Shown: positions 1 to 8,701, numbered from the stretch's first letter. The stretch: DNA of 64,000 nt from Nonomuraea wenchangensis (GCF_900111685.1 NZ_FOHX01000006.1:186001-250000), one strand, 5' to 3'. Notes: generated from the letters alone by a model not told the origin. A program made the numbers and translations.

Positions 1-671
1 AGGTCGTCTCCATCAACACGCTCGGCTTCGCCGACCGGGTGATCGGCCGGCCGGGCGTCAAGACCATGCAGGACCTCAAGGGCAAGAAGGTCGGCGTGCC
101 CGAGGGCACCTCCGGCGACATGGTGCTCAACCTGGCCCTGCAGAAGGCCGGGATGACGGCCGCCGACATCGAGAAGGTGCCGATGGACGCGGCGACCGTG
201 GTGTCGGCGTTCTCGGCCGGGCAGATCGACGGCGCCGGCCTCTGGTACCCGCTGATCGACACGATCAAGGTGAAGGTGCCGGACATGACGGAGATCGCCA
301 GCACCCGCGAGTACCCCGACAACTCCTTCCCGAACGCCTTCGTCAGCGGCACCGACACCGACCAGGAGCTGACCACCAAGGTGATCAAGGTGCTGCAGGA
401 GGCCAACGACTGGCGGGCCGCGCACCCCGAGGAGACCGTCACCGAGACGGCGGCCCTGCTCAAGCTCGACCCGGCCAAGGTCAAGGCGGACGCGGCCAAC
501 GTCGAGGTCATGTCCACGGCCGACCTCGTCGCCAAGACCAAGGACGGCACGGTCGCCAAGTGGCTGAACAGCCTCGGCGACTTCTTCGTCGGCACCGGCC
601 AGCTCAAGTCGCTGCCCGAGCCGTCGTCGTACTACACCGGCGACCTCTACGAGAAGGCGTACGGCAAGTGA
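1..671 (+). CDS. ABC transporter substrate-binding protein, sulfonate/nitrate/taurine type (5' end missing)
   Basis: The frame is open from base 3, so the N-terminus lies outside the window; about 222 residues remain. The visible part matches the C-terminal two thirds of NMT1/SsuA-type periplasmic binding proteins: a DLKGKKVGVPEGTSGD stretch, then GQIDGAGLWYP and a helical C-terminus rich in Lys and Asp. These proteins deliver small organic anions (aliphatic sulfonates, taurine, nitrate) or pyrimidine precursors to an ABC permease. The stop overlaps the GTG start of the sulfatase gene (GTGA), which implies translational coupling and favours a sulfur-containing ligand. Ligand identity is inference. 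Confidence 0.8.
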   Translation, partial: VVSINTLGFADRVIGRPGVKTMQDLKGKKVGVPEGTSGDMVLNLALQKAGMTAADIEKVPMDAATVVSAFSAGQIDGAGLWYPLIDTIKVKVPDMTEIASTREYPDNSFPNAFVSGTDTDQELTTKVIKVLQEANDWRAAHPEETVTETAALLKLDPAKVKADAANVEVMSTADLVAKTKDGTVAKWLNSLGDFFVGTGQLKSLPEPSSYYTGDLYEKAYGK

Positions 672-2137
672 ACCTGCTGTTCCTGATGACCGACCAGCAC
701 CGGGTCGACACGCTCGGCTGCTACGGCAACCCGCACGTGGCCACGCCCAACCTCGACCGGCTGGCCGCGAGCGGCACCCGCTTCGACCGGTTCTACACGC
801 CGACGGCCATCTGCACGCCGGCGCGGGCCAGCCTGCTCACCGGGCAGGCGCCGTTCCGGCACCGGCTGCTGGCCAACTACGAGCGCAACGTCGGCTACCT
901 GGAGGACCTGCGGGAGGACGCGTTCACCTTCCCGTCCGCGCTGAAGGAGCGCGGCTACCAGCTCGGGCTGATCGGCAAGTGGCACGGCGGCACCCACCGC
1001 AACGCCGCCTCCTACGGCTTCGACGGCCCCGACCTGCCCGGCTGGCACAACCCGGTGGACCATCCCGACTACCTCGCCTACCTGGAGGAGCGGGGGCTGC
1101 CGCCGTACCGGATCTCGGACCTGATCCGGGGCACGACCCCGAACGGCAACCCGGGCAATCTGCTGGCCGGGCGGCTGCACCAGCCGGTCGAGGCCACCTT
1201 CGAGCACTACCTGGCGACGCGGACGATCGAGCACCTCGACCGGTACGCCGCCGACGGCCGCCCGTTCTACCTGGCCGCGCACTTCTTCGGGCCGCACCTG
1301 CCGTACCTGCTGCCGGACGAGTACTTCGACATGTACGACCCGGAGCTGGTGGAGCTGCCGCCGTCGATCGCCGAGACGTTCGAGGGCAAGCCGCCGGTGC
1401 AGCGCAACTACAGCGCCCACTGGGCGTTCGACACCCTGCCCATCGAGATCACCCGCAAGCTGATCGCGGTCTACTGGGGCTACGTGACGCTGATCGACCA
1501 GCAGCTCGGCCGCATCCTCGACCGCCTCGACGAGCTGGGGCTGAGCGACGACACCTCGGTCTTCTTCACCGCCGACCACGGCGAGTTCACCGGCGCCCAC
1601 CGGCTGCACGACAAGGGCCCGGCCATGTACGAGGACATCTACCGCATCCCCGGCATCGTCCGCGTGCCGGGCGCGCCGCCGCAGGTCAGGAACGAGTTCG
1701 TCACCCTCACCGACTGCACGGCGACCATCCTGGAGCTGACCGGCTGCGACCCGGAGCCGGCCGTGGACAGCCGCAGCCTCCTGCCCCTGGTGCGCGGCGA
1801 GCGTCCGGAGTGGCCGGGCGAGCTGCTGGCCGAGTACCACGGCCACCACTTCCCCTACCCGCAGCGGATGATCCGCGACGACCGCTACAAGCTCGTCGTC
1901 AACCCCGAGTCCGTCAACGAGCTGTACGACCTGCACGCCGACCCGCACGAGCTGAGCAACCGCTACACCCATCCCGAGCTGGCCGGGGTCCGCCGCCGGC
2001 TCATGCGCAGGCTGTACGACCTGCTGCGGGACCGCGGCGACAACTTCTACCACTGGATGACCCCGATGTACGACATCGGCGCCTCCGACTACGACCCCAC
2101 GCTCAGCGCCTTCGAGAAGGAGGACGCCACCGGGTGA
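668..2137 (+). CDS. Type I sulfatase (formylglycine-dependent, Cys type)
   Basis: A 489-residue alkaline-phosphatase-fold sulfatase. The N-terminal metal motif reads FLMTDQHRVDTLG, and Cys49 sits in ICTPARASLLTGQ, the CxPxR signature in which Cys is converted to formylglycine. ADHGEFTGAH is the downstream metal-binding segment. No signal peptide is visible, so it should act in the cytoplasm on an imported sulfate ester. The GTG start at 668 is chosen because it overlaps the stop of the binding-protein gene and begins exactly at the conserved beta-strand; an in-frame GTG at 560 would add 36 residues of shadow sequence. The substrate is unknown; the link to a sulfonate-type transporter suggests sulfur scavenging. 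Confidence 0.88.
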   Translation: MNLLFLMTDQHRVDTLGCYGNPHVATPNLDRLAASGTRFDRFYTPTAICTPARASLLTGQAPFRHRLLANYERNVGYLEDLREDAFTFPSALKERGYQLGLIGKWHGGTHRNAASYGFDGPDLPGWHNPVDHPDYLAYLEERGLPPYRISDLIRGTTPNGNPGNLLAGRLHQPVEATFEHYLATRTIEHLDRYAADGRPFYLAAHFFGPHLPYLLPDEYFDMYDPELVELPPSIAETFEGKPPVQRNYSAHWAFDTLPIEITRKLIAVYWGYVTLIDQQLGRILDRLDELGLSDDTSVFFTADHGEFTGAHRLHDKGPAMYEDIYRIPGIVRVPGAPPQVRNEFVTLTDCTATILELTGCDPEPAVDSRSLLPLVRGERPEWPGELLAEYHGHHFPYPQRMIRDDRYKLVVNPESVNELYDLHADPHELSNRYTHPELAGVRRRLMRRLYDLLRDRGDNFYHWMTPMYDIGASDYDPTLSAFEKEDATG

Positions 2138-2230
2138 TTCCCGTTCCGCATGGGACGGCGAAAGCCCTGCGACCCACCGCCGAGTGTGTTTGACTCACGC
2201 GGTAATCACACCCTCTGGGAGGGTTTCACC

Positions 2231-3268
2231 ATGGGGGAGTTCGTGGGGATCGACCCCAGCCGAGCACACGACCTCATCCGCCGCCTCGAAGCCGGAAGCC
2301 TGCTGCTGAGCGGCGTGCGTCCGCTGGTGGACGCGGCCGTGGCGGAGGCCGGCGACGACTGGGCCGGCCGCCACGGCACCACCGCACTGCGGCGGGCGCA
2401 GGAGTTCCTGCACGACGCGCGGCGGGAGCTCAGGTGGCGCATCGACACCGCCGAGCAGCTGGTGCCGGTGCGCGAGCGCGGCCTGCTCACGGTCGCGTTC
2501 CCGTTCGCCGGCGAGGCGGAGGCCACGTGGGCGGCCGCCGAGACGGCCACGGCCGTCCTCGCGGCCCTCGCCACGGGCCGGCCCGCCGAGGTCGAGCGGG
2601 CGTTCGCCGCCTCCGCCGGACCAACCGGCGAGGCGGCCGGGGATCCGGCCCATGCGGCGGGGTTGCTGGGGGCGCTCGGGCCTGACGGCCTGGTGCTCGT
2701 CCTGCGGGGCTGGTCGGAGGCAGAGGCCCCCGGCGAACGCGACGGCCTGCCGCCCGCCGCGCTCGCCCGGGCGGCCGACGCCTCCCCCGGCCTGCTGGCG
2801 CGGGCCTTCGCCGCCGCCGAGCGCACCGGCAGGCTCGGCGAGGAGTGGCGCGAGCTGCCGGCGACCGCTCCGGCCGACGTGCTGACCACGCTGATCGCGC
2901 TGGCCCGCCCGTCGGGCGCGTTGCTCAACGTGGTCGCGGTCGAGCTGCTGAACCGCCGCCCTGACGCCGGTCCCGACTGGAACCTGCACCACCTCGCGCA
3001 CGCCTACCGCGCCTTTCCCGAGGCGCTGCAGGAGCTGCTGGCCGAGCACCAGAAGGAGACCGGCGTCCTGCTGGACGCCTACGCCCTCGGCACCCATCCC
3101 GCCTACGAGCGGGCGCTCGCCGCGGCGCTGCGCCGCGCGCTGGAGCCGGGCGCGGGCGCGGACGGCCTGCGCGAGCGGGCCTGGTCCGCCCTGACCGGCG
3201 CCCTGGACGCCGGCCACCGCCTGTGGCAGGACCTGGAGACCTTTCTCGACGCCGGAGAACGCGTATGA
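2231..3268 (+). CDS. Unknown actinobacterial protein with WXG100-like N-terminus
   Basis: A 345-residue protein of unknown function. The first ~90 residues are helical and contain DDWAGRHGTTALRRA, a W-x-G turn between two helices as in WXG100/ESX proteins. The rest is an Ala/Leu/Arg-rich helical region without a recognised domain. ATG 2231 follows a GGGAGG ribosome site. The stop overlaps the next gene by ATGA, and that gene also encodes a WXG protein, so the two are probably made and used together. No ESX secretion ATPase or membrane component is in the window. Toxin, adaptor or structural roles are all possible. Confidence 0.55.
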   Translation: MGEFVGIDPSRAHDLIRRLEAGSLLLSGVRPLVDAAVAEAGDDWAGRHGTTALRRAQEFLHDARRELRWRIDTAEQLVPVRERGLLTVAFPFAGEAEATWAAAETATAVLAALATGRPAEVERAFAASAGPTGEAAGDPAHAAGLLGALGPDGLVLVLRGWSEAEAPGERDGLPPAALARAADASPGLLARAFAAAERTGRLGEEWRELPATAPADVLTTLIALARPSGALLNVVAVELLNRRPDAGPDWNLHHLAHAYRAFPEALQELLAEHQKETGVLLDAYALGTHPAYERALAAALRRALEPGAGADGLRERAWSALTGALDAGHRLWQDLETFLDAGERV

Positions 3269-3570
3269 CCAGCAAGCACCAGCTCCTCCGGCAGGCCGCC
3301 GAGAAGGAGTCTCTGGCCTCCACCTTCACCCGCTACGCCCGCCGCCTGACCGGCGCGCTCGACGGCGTGCCGGCCCGCCCGCAGGAGTGCGAGGCGTTCT
3401 GGACCGGCCCTGCCGCCGAACGGTTCGCCGAGCGGGCCGCGGTGCTGCGCCGTGAGCTGGCCGAGCTGGAGGACTCCTGCCTGGCCACCGCCGAGAGCCT
3501 GCGCCGCCGGGCCCGCCGGCTGCGTGAGGACGCCGCCGCGGCCGGCGACAGGCACACGGACATGACGTAA
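3265..3570 (+). CDS. Small WXG100-like helical protein
   Basis: A 101-residue all-helical protein, the standard WXG100 length, with Trp46-Thr-Gly48 in the inter-helix turn (EAFWTGPAAERFAERA) and a second helix rich in Leu, Ala and Arg. WXG100 proteins form four-helix bundles and are usually exported by type VII systems or act as partners of larger WXG effectors. It overlaps the preceding gene by four bases (ATGA). I see no clear C-terminal YxxxD/E export signal after the second helix, so cytoplasmic partnership with the upstream protein is as likely as secretion. Confidence 0.6.
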   Translation: MTSKHQLLRQAAEKESLASTFTRYARRLTGALDGVPARPQECEAFWTGPAAERFAERAAVLRRELAELEDSCLATAESLRRRARRLREDAAAAGDRHTDMT

Positions 3571-3596
3571 CAGCACGCAAGGTCTTGCGCTGTTAC
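3567..3596. promoter_or_regulatory. Hairpin/dyad spanning the WXG stop codon
   Basis: GTAACAG, CA, CGCAAG, GT, CTTGCG, CTGTTAC: 13-bp arms with a two-base bulge. The dyad includes the TAA stop of the WXG gene. It may be an intrinsic terminator (no T-run follows) or an operator for the downstream glucanase gene; an AGTTG-CGCA-CAACT dyad follows at 3621-3634. Confidence 0.45.
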
Positions 3597-3710
3597 GCAA
3601 GAAGCTGGCGAAAAGACGTAAGTTGCGCACAACTCCTTGTGGGCCGGGGTGCGGGGGACCTACTGTCACGTCACCCCCGTCCTCGGACGCCCGAGAGAAG
3701 TGAGCACCGG

Positions 3711-5717
3711 ATGCGCCGTATCCCCCTTCTGGCCGTGTCGGCCTTACTCGCCGTGGCCGGGCTCGCGCCGGCCACGGCCGCGGCCGCCGCCGGCGAAGCC
3801 ATCAGCCGGGCCACCGGCCGGGCCCCCGTCGTGACCCGCGCGGGTCTGGATCCGGCCCTGGTCGCCGGCCGTGGCGCGGCGGTGGACTTCGCCGAGCAGG
3901 AGGCGGAGAACGCCGCCACGAACGGCACCGTCATCGGCCCCGACCGGAACGCGTACACGCTGCCTTCCGAGGCGTCGGGCCGCCGGGCCGTGCGGCTCGC
4001 GCCCGGCCAGCACGTCGAGTTCACGCTGCCGGCCGCGGCCGACGCCCTCACCGTGCGCTACAGCATCCCGGACGCGCCCGGCGGCGGCGGGCTCACCGCG
4101 CCGCTGGAGGTCACGGTCAACGGCGGCGACCGCCGCACCATGACGCTGACCTCGCAGTACTCCTGGCTGTACAACCAGTACCCGTTCTCGAACGACCCGG
4201 ACGCGGACCTGCTGCACCCCGACTGGTGGATCACCGAGTGCGCGTGCGTGCCGGACGCCACCACGCCGCCGCCGGTCGTCGCCAAGCCGTTCCGCCCCCA
4301 CCACTTCTACGACGAGCAGCGGCTGCTGCTCGGCCGCGCCTACCGCGCGGGCGACCGGGTTCGGCTGACCGCGCCCGCGCGCGGCGGCGCGGCCTGGACC
4401 GTCATCGACCTGATGGACTCCCAGCTCGTCGGACCGCCTCGGCTGGTGCCGGGGGCGAACGTGGTGGCCTTCGGCGCCGACCCCACCGGCCGGCGCGAGT
4501 CGGCGGAGGCGTTCGACCGGGCCATCGCCTTCGCCAAGCGGGCCCGGCTCAAGGTGTACGTGCCGCCGGGAACGTACCAGGTGAACCGGCACATCATCGT
4601 GGACGACGTCACCATCGCCGGCGCCGGCAGCTGGCACACGGTCATCAAGGGCCGCCAGGTCGCGCTGCCCGCCCCCGCGCCCGACGGCTCCGTCCACACG
4701 GGCGTCGGCTTCTACGGCAGGGACGCGGCCGACGGCGGCAGCAGGAACGTGCACCTGTCCGGCTTCGCCATCGAGGGCGACGTGCGCGAACGCGTCGACA
4801 CCGACCAGGTCAACGGCGTCGGCGGCGCACTCAGCGACTCCACGATCGAGGGCCTGCACATCCGCCACACCAAGGTCGGCATGTGGTTCGACGGGCCGAT
4901 GACGAACCTGCGGATCACCGGGAACACGATCGTCGACCAGATCGCCGACGCGATCAACTTCCACACCGGCGTCACGAACTCGGTCATCGCCGGCAACGTC
5001 ATCCGGAACACCGGCGACGACGCCATCGCCCTGTGGTCGGACAAAAGCGCCGACGCGGGCAACCGCGTCGAACGCAACACCGTCCAGTCGCCCGTGCTGG
5101 CCAACGGCATCGCCGTCTACGGCGGCCGGGACAACACGGTCTCCGGCAACCTGGTGGCCGACCCGGTCCGCGAGGGCAGCGCCCTCCACGTCGGCTCCCG
5201 CTTCGGGGCCGAGCCGTTCGAGGGGCGGCTGACGATCTCCGGCAACACCACGGTGCGGGCGGGGACGTACGAGCTGAACTGGAACATCGGGCTCGGCGCC
5301 ATCTGGCTCTACGCGCTGGAGCGGGACATCGCCGCCGACGTGCGGGCCACCGGCAACCACTTCCTCGACAACACCTACAACGCGATCATGCTGGTCAGCG
5401 AGTGGTCGGTGAAGGACCTGTACGCCATCACGAACGTGCACTTCAAGGACACCCGCGTGGACGGCACGGGGACGTCGGTGGTGAGCGCCCGCGTCAAGGG
5501 GTCGGCGACGTTCGAGAACGTGGACGCGCGCAACGTCGGCGCGGTCGGCGTGAACAACTGCGGCGCCTTCGGCTTCCCGCCCACCGGCTCGGAGTTCACG
5601 CTGACCGACCTCGGCGGCAACGACGGCGGCTGGCTCGCGCCGTGGATGCTGCCGAACACCGTCACCTGCGACGACCGTCCGCCGGTGGTGCCGCCCCCGC
5701 CGCCGTCCCGCTGGTGA
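3711..5717 (+). CDS. Secreted GH87-type alpha-1,3-glucanase (parallel beta-helix)
   Basis: 668 residues. Residues 1-28 form a signal peptide (MRRIPLLAVSALLAVAGLAP, then an Ala-rich cleavage region). An N-terminal beta-sandwich region follows, containing RYSIPDAP and VTVNGG. From about residue 245 a pectate-lyase-like beta-helix begins (VVAFGADPTGRRESAEAFDRA). Asp413 (DAINFHTG) and Asp436-Asp437 (TGDDAIALWS) repeat the 23/24-residue spacing of the three catalytic Asp known for GH87 glucanases, supporting an enzyme that cuts fungal or dental alpha-1,3-glucan. ATG 3711 is preceded by GAGAGAAG. Codon 12 is the rare TTA. A C-terminal Pro-rich tail ends the protein. Another beta-helix glycosidase family cannot be fully excluded. 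Confidence 0.75.
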   Translation: MRRIPLLAVSALLAVAGLAPATAAAAAGEAISRATGRAPVVTRAGLDPALVAGRGAAVDFAEQEAENAATNGTVIGPDRNAYTLPSEASGRRAVRLAPGQHVEFTLPAAADALTVRYSIPDAPGGGGLTAPLEVTVNGGDRRTMTLTSQYSWLYNQYPFSNDPDADLLHPDWWITECACVPDATTPPPVVAKPFRPHHFYDEQRLLLGRAYRAGDRVRLTAPARGGAAWTVIDLMDSQLVGPPRLVPGANVVAFGADPTGRRESAEAFDRAIAFAKRARLKVYVPPGTYQVNRHIIVDDVTIAGAGSWHTVIKGRQVALPAPAPDGSVHTGVGFYGRDAADGGSRNVHLSGFAIEGDVRERVDTDQVNGVGGALSDSTIEGLHIRHTKVGMWFDGPMTNLRITGNTIVDQIADAINFHTGVTNSVIAGNVIRNTGDDAIALWSDKSADAGNRVERNTVQSPVLANGIAVYGGRDNTVSGNLVADPVREGSALHVGSRFGAEPFEGRLTISGNTTVRAGTYELNWNIGLGAIWLYALERDIAADVRATGNHFLDNTYNAIMLVSEWSVKDLYAITNVHFKDTRVDGTGTSVVSARVKGSATFENVDARNVGAVGVNNCGAFGFPPTGSEFTLTDLGGNDGGWLAPWMLPNTVTCDDRPPVVPPPPPSRW

Positions 5718-5726
5718 CCCGGCCCG

Positions 5727-6596
5727 CTACGCGCGCATGCCTTCCAGGCCCCTGACCACGGTGGTGGTCAGGGTGCCGACCTCGCCGATGCCGATCGTCA
5801 CCGTGTCGCCGTCCTGGAGGGTGAACGGCAGGTCGGGCACCAGGCTCGTGCCCGTGGCCAGCACCGCGCCGTCCGGGAAGACGTCCGCGCGGAACAGGTA
5901 GCCGGCCAGCTCGTCGAGGCGGCGGTGCAGGTCGGAGGTGGACGACTTGCCGTCCCACACGGTCGCGCCGCCGCGGGCGATGGTGAGCGTGATGTCCAGC
6001 GCGTACGGGTCCGCGACCTCCCACGCGGGCCGGATGGCCGGGCCGACCGCGCACGCGCCCAGGTAGATCTTGGCCTGCGGCAGGTAGAGCGGGTTGACGC
6101 CCTCGATGGTGCGGGAGCTGACGTCGTCCACGACCGTGTAGCCGACGATCTCGCCGGCCGCGTTGAGCACCAGGCCGAGCTCCGGCTCCGGCACGTCGAT
6201 CTCCGAGTCCGCGCGCACCGCGATGCGGCCGCCGTCGCCGGTCACCTTCCAGGCGACGGACTTGAAGAACAGCTCGGGCCGCTCGGCGTCGTAGACCAGC
6301 TCGTACACGTCGGCGGCCCGCTCGCTCTCCAGCACCCGCGCCTCGCGCGAGCGCCGGTAGGTGACGCCCGCCGCCCACACCTCCATGAGCCCGTCCACCG
6401 GGGCCAGCCTGCGCACCGCCGCAGAGGCGTGCTCAACGCCGGAAGGGGCGGTGACGCGCTCGCGCAGCTCGGCGGCCGGCAGCCGCAGCAGCTCGCCGAC
6501 GGTGGTGACGCCGGACAGCTCGGTCACGTGCTCGCCGTCGTCGACGCCGACCGCGCCGGCGCCGGTCAGGGGGCTGACGAAGCGTACGATGTGCAT
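5727..6596 (-). CDS. Fumarylacetoacetate hydrolase (FAH) family enzyme
   Basis: 289 residues of the FAH fold. The C-terminal catalytic domain shows SEIDVPEPELGLVL (acidic metal ligands), GYTVVDDVSSRTIEG and the Lys-containing region QAKIYLGACAVGP. Family members hydrolyse, decarboxylate or dehydrate 2-oxo acids at a Mg/Mn centre, for example in aromatic or pentose/fucose breakdown. ATG 6596 has a GGAG ribosome site six bases upstream. It converges on the glucanase gene with a nine-base gap and has no operon partner, so its pathway cannot be read from context. A sugar-acid dehydratase role is one option. Confidence 0.8.
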   Translation of the reverse strand: MHIVRFVSPLTGAGAVGVDDGEHVTELSGVTTVGELLRLPAAELRERVTAPSGVEHASAAVRRLAPVDGLMEVWAAGVTYRRSREARVLESERAADVYELVYDAERPELFFKSVAWKVTGDGGRIAVRADSEIDVPEPELGLVLNAAGEIVGYTVVDDVSSRTIEGVNPLYLPQAKIYLGACAVGPAIRPAWEVADPYALDITLTIARGGATVWDGKSSTSDLHRRLDELAGYLFRADVFPDGAVLATGTSLVPDLPFTLQDGDTVTIGIGEVGTLTTTVVRGLEGMRA

Positions 6597-6663
6597 GCCT
6601 GCTCCTACCGCGAAAAGTCCCGTTCGACAGCAAGTCTCCCTTATCCGGCCTGGCGCCGGGGCG

Positions 6664-8154
6664 TCAGACCACGTCGAAGTCGGCCATCATCGCCATGTCC
6701 TCGTGCTCCAGGTTGTGGCAGTGCAGCATGTACCTGCCGCGGTGGCCGGCGAAGCGGGCCAGCACGTCCACGACCTCGTACGGCCGCACGTCCACGGTGT
6801 CCTTCCAGCCGCCGTCGGTCGCCGCCGGCGGCCGGCCGTTGCGGGCCAGCACCAGGAAGTGGGCCAGGTGCAGGTGCACGGGATGGTGGAAGTCGCTGCT
6901 GAATCGCCAGATCTCGGCGGTGCCGAGCCGGGGCCGGGCCAGCGGCACGCCGGGCTGGTAGGGCCGGCCGTTGATCGTCCAGGCGGTCTGGCCGCGCCGG
7001 AAGTCGAACCGGCGGGTGGCGACCGCCGGCCCCACGTCGGCCGGGCGCGCGGCGGCGCGGGAGAGGACCCGCGGGACCGCGCTGTCGTCGGCGGCCCTGC
7101 GGGCGACGACGAAGCGCATCACGTTCCTGGCCGAGCCCTCTCCTAGGGCGTTGACCAGGGTGACCGCGGCGCCGACGGGGTAGGCCGAGAAGTCGACCAG
7201 CACGTCCTGGCGCTCGCCGGGCGCGAGCGGGATCTCCTCGTGGGCCACCGGCGCGGCCAGCAGCCCGGCGTCGCTGCCGATCTGGACGAACGGCGCGCCG
7301 CCCGGCGCGAGCCGCAGCAGGTAGCGGCGGGCGTTGGAGGCGTTGACCAGACGCAGGCGGTGCCGGGTCGCGGTGACCTCGGCGACCGGCCAGGGAGCCC
7401 CGTTGACGAGCACGACGTCGCCCTCGACGCCCTCCATGTGGTCGCCGCCGAAGTGCCCGCCCGCCCCGTGGTCGGGGTAGCGGAAGGAGCCGTCCGCGGC
7501 GAAGGAGCGGTCGCAGATGAGCAGCGGCAGCTCCCGCTCGCCCCTGGGGAGGGGCAGGGCGTCCTCCTCGTCGTCGCGTACCAGGGCGAGGCCGGCCAGG
7601 CCGCGCCACACCTGCGGGGCCGTGTGGTCCATGCGGTGGTCGTGGTACCAGAGGGTGGCGGCGGGCTGGTCCACCGGGTAGCGGTACTCCTTCACGCCCC
7701 GGTGGTGGGTCTCGGGGTGCCCGTGGGCGTGGTGGGCGCGGTAGCCGGCGGGGACGACGAGGTCGGTGGGGTAGCCGTCGGCGTCCGGCGGGTTCACGCC
7801 GCCGTGCAGGTGGGTGGAGGTGGGGACGGGCAGCTCGTTGCGTACCGCGACGGTGACCGGCCGGCCGCGCCGCAGCTCGAACAGCGGGCCGGGGAAGGTC
7901 CCCTCGTACCCCCAGATCGGGGTGCGCAGGCCCGGCAGGATCTCTATTTCGGCCGCCCGCTGGGTCACCTCGTAGCGGCCGGGGCCGACCGGCCGGGCGG
8001 GCGCCGGCACCGGGAGCGGCACCGTGAACGGCTCGGGCAGCGGCGCCAGGCTGGGCAGCAGCTCGCCGGAGTGCTGCCCGCACCCGGCGGCGGCGAGCCC
8101 TGCCGCGCCGAGCACCCCCAGGAACGCCCTCCTCGACAGCGGGGACCCGCTCAT
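6664..8154 (-). CDS. Tat-exported multicopper oxidase (CotA/bilirubin-oxidase-like)
   Basis: 496 residues. The N-terminus has a twin-arginine signal (SPLSRRAFLGVLG) ending in a lipobox-like LAAAGC, so it is probably a Tat lipoprotein. All four copper motifs are present: HLHGG, WYHDH, HPVHLHL and HCHNLEHEDMAMM, the last supplying Cys, His and an axial Met for the T1 copper. Such enzymes oxidise phenols or Cu(I)/Mn(II) with reduction of O2 to water. The start overlaps the stop of the upstream 4-TM gene by four bases. A divergent histidine kinase/response regulator pair next door may control it. Confidence 0.9.
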   Translation of the reverse strand: MSGSPLSRRAFLGVLGAAGLAAAGCGQHSGELLPSLAPLPEPFTVPLPVPAPARPVGPGRYEVTQRAAEIEILPGLRTPIWGYEGTFPGPLFELRRGRPVTVAVRNELPVPTSTHLHGGVNPPDADGYPTDLVVPAGYRAHHAHGHPETHHRGVKEYRYPVDQPAATLWYHDHRMDHTAPQVWRGLAGLALVRDDEEDALPLPRGERELPLLICDRSFAADGSFRYPDHGAGGHFGGDHMEGVEGDVVLVNGAPWPVAEVTATRHRLRLVNASNARRYLLRLAPGGAPFVQIGSDAGLLAAPVAHEEIPLAPGERQDVLVDFSAYPVGAAVTLVNALGEGSARNVMRFVVARRAADDSAVPRVLSRAAARPADVGPAVATRRFDFRRGQTAWTINGRPYQPGVPLARPRLGTAEIWRFSSDFHHPVHLHLAHFLVLARNGRPPAATDGGWKDTVDVRPYEVVDVLARFAGHRGRYMLHCHNLEHEDMAMMADFDVV

Positions 8155-8546
8155 GCCGCGCTCCCCCGGCCGAGGCGCCACGTCCACGCGGTGAAGACGG
8201 CCGACAGCCCGAAGACGGCCATGCCGAGCGGGAAGTGCAGCGCGATGACCCGCCACTGGCCGAGCGCCACCTGGACCGTCTCGGCCGCCACGAGCCCCAG
8301 ACTGGCGAGGGCCGGCCAGAGGGGGCCGCGGCCGGGCCGCCACAGCAGGACCGCCACCAGGAGTTGCAGGTACAGCAGGCTGTGGGTGACCCCCGCGTTG
8401 TCGCGGTGCCAGGCCAGCAGGTCCACGTCGCCGGTGACGAAGAGCCCGGCCAGCGCCGCCTGGGCCAGCACGCCGGCCAGGTGCGCGGTCGCGAGGCCCC
8501 GCAGCGGCCACAGGATCCACGAGGGGGTACGGGAAGGAGTGGTCAT
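8151..8546 (-). CDS. Four-helix membrane protein co-transcribed with multicopper oxidase
   Basis: 131 residues with four predicted membrane helices and several His near helix ends (TAHLAG, LAWHRDNAGVTH, ALHFPLG). I do not recognise a named family; the layout recalls small haem- or quinone-binding membrane proteins. It is first in a two-gene operon, and its stop overlaps the oxidase start (ATGA), so the product may anchor the oxidase or feed electrons or copper to it. That role is inference. Confidence 0.7.
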   Translation of the reverse strand: MTTPSRTPSWILWPLRGLATAHLAGVLAQAALAGLFVTGDVDLLAWHRDNAGVTHSLLYLQLLVAVLLWRPGRGPLWPALASLGLVAAETVQVALGQWRVIALHFPLGMAVFGLSAVFTAWTWRLGRGSAA

Positions 8547-8602
8547 GGGAGGCCATCGTGGGCTCCCGGGCTCCTCGCGGGCGTCGCCCGGCGGGCGGCA
8601 CC

Positions 8603-8655
8603 GCGGCGTACTCCCCGTGGGGTACGCCGCCCCGTTCCGGCCCCCGGCGTACGCC
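8603..8655. promoter_or_regulatory. GTAC-centred dyads between oxidase operon and kinase gene
   Basis: GCGGCGTA-CT-CCCC-GT-GGGG-TACGCCGC at 8603-8630 is a near-perfect dyad. GGCGTACGCC at 8646-8655 is a perfect 10-bp palindrome with the same half-site. They lie in the divergent intergenic region and are candidate sites for the NarL-type regulator encoded at 9841. Confidence 0.45.
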
Positions 8656-8688
8656 CTCCGGACGACGCCCGCCCCCGGCGCGACCCCC

Positions 8689-8701
8689 TACCGTGTGGGG
8701 C
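8689..8701 (+). promoter_or_regulatory. Candidate -10 of a leaderless kinase transcript
   Basis: TACCGT at 8689-8694 is followed seven bases later by the ATG of the kinase gene. There is no ribosome site, a pattern typical of leaderless actinobacterial mRNAs. The -35 is not convincing. Confidence 0.35.

Noticed and set aside
2231-3570. Type VII (ESX) secretion locus
   Set aside because: No EccC-type ATPase, EccB/D membrane protein or mycosin gene is in the window, so only the WXG-like proteins are claimed.
6664-8154. Nitrite reductase (NirK type) for the multicopper oxidase at 6664
   Set aside because: Four laccase-type copper motifs including HCHNLEHEDMAMM are present; NirK has only two cupredoxin domains and a different motif set.
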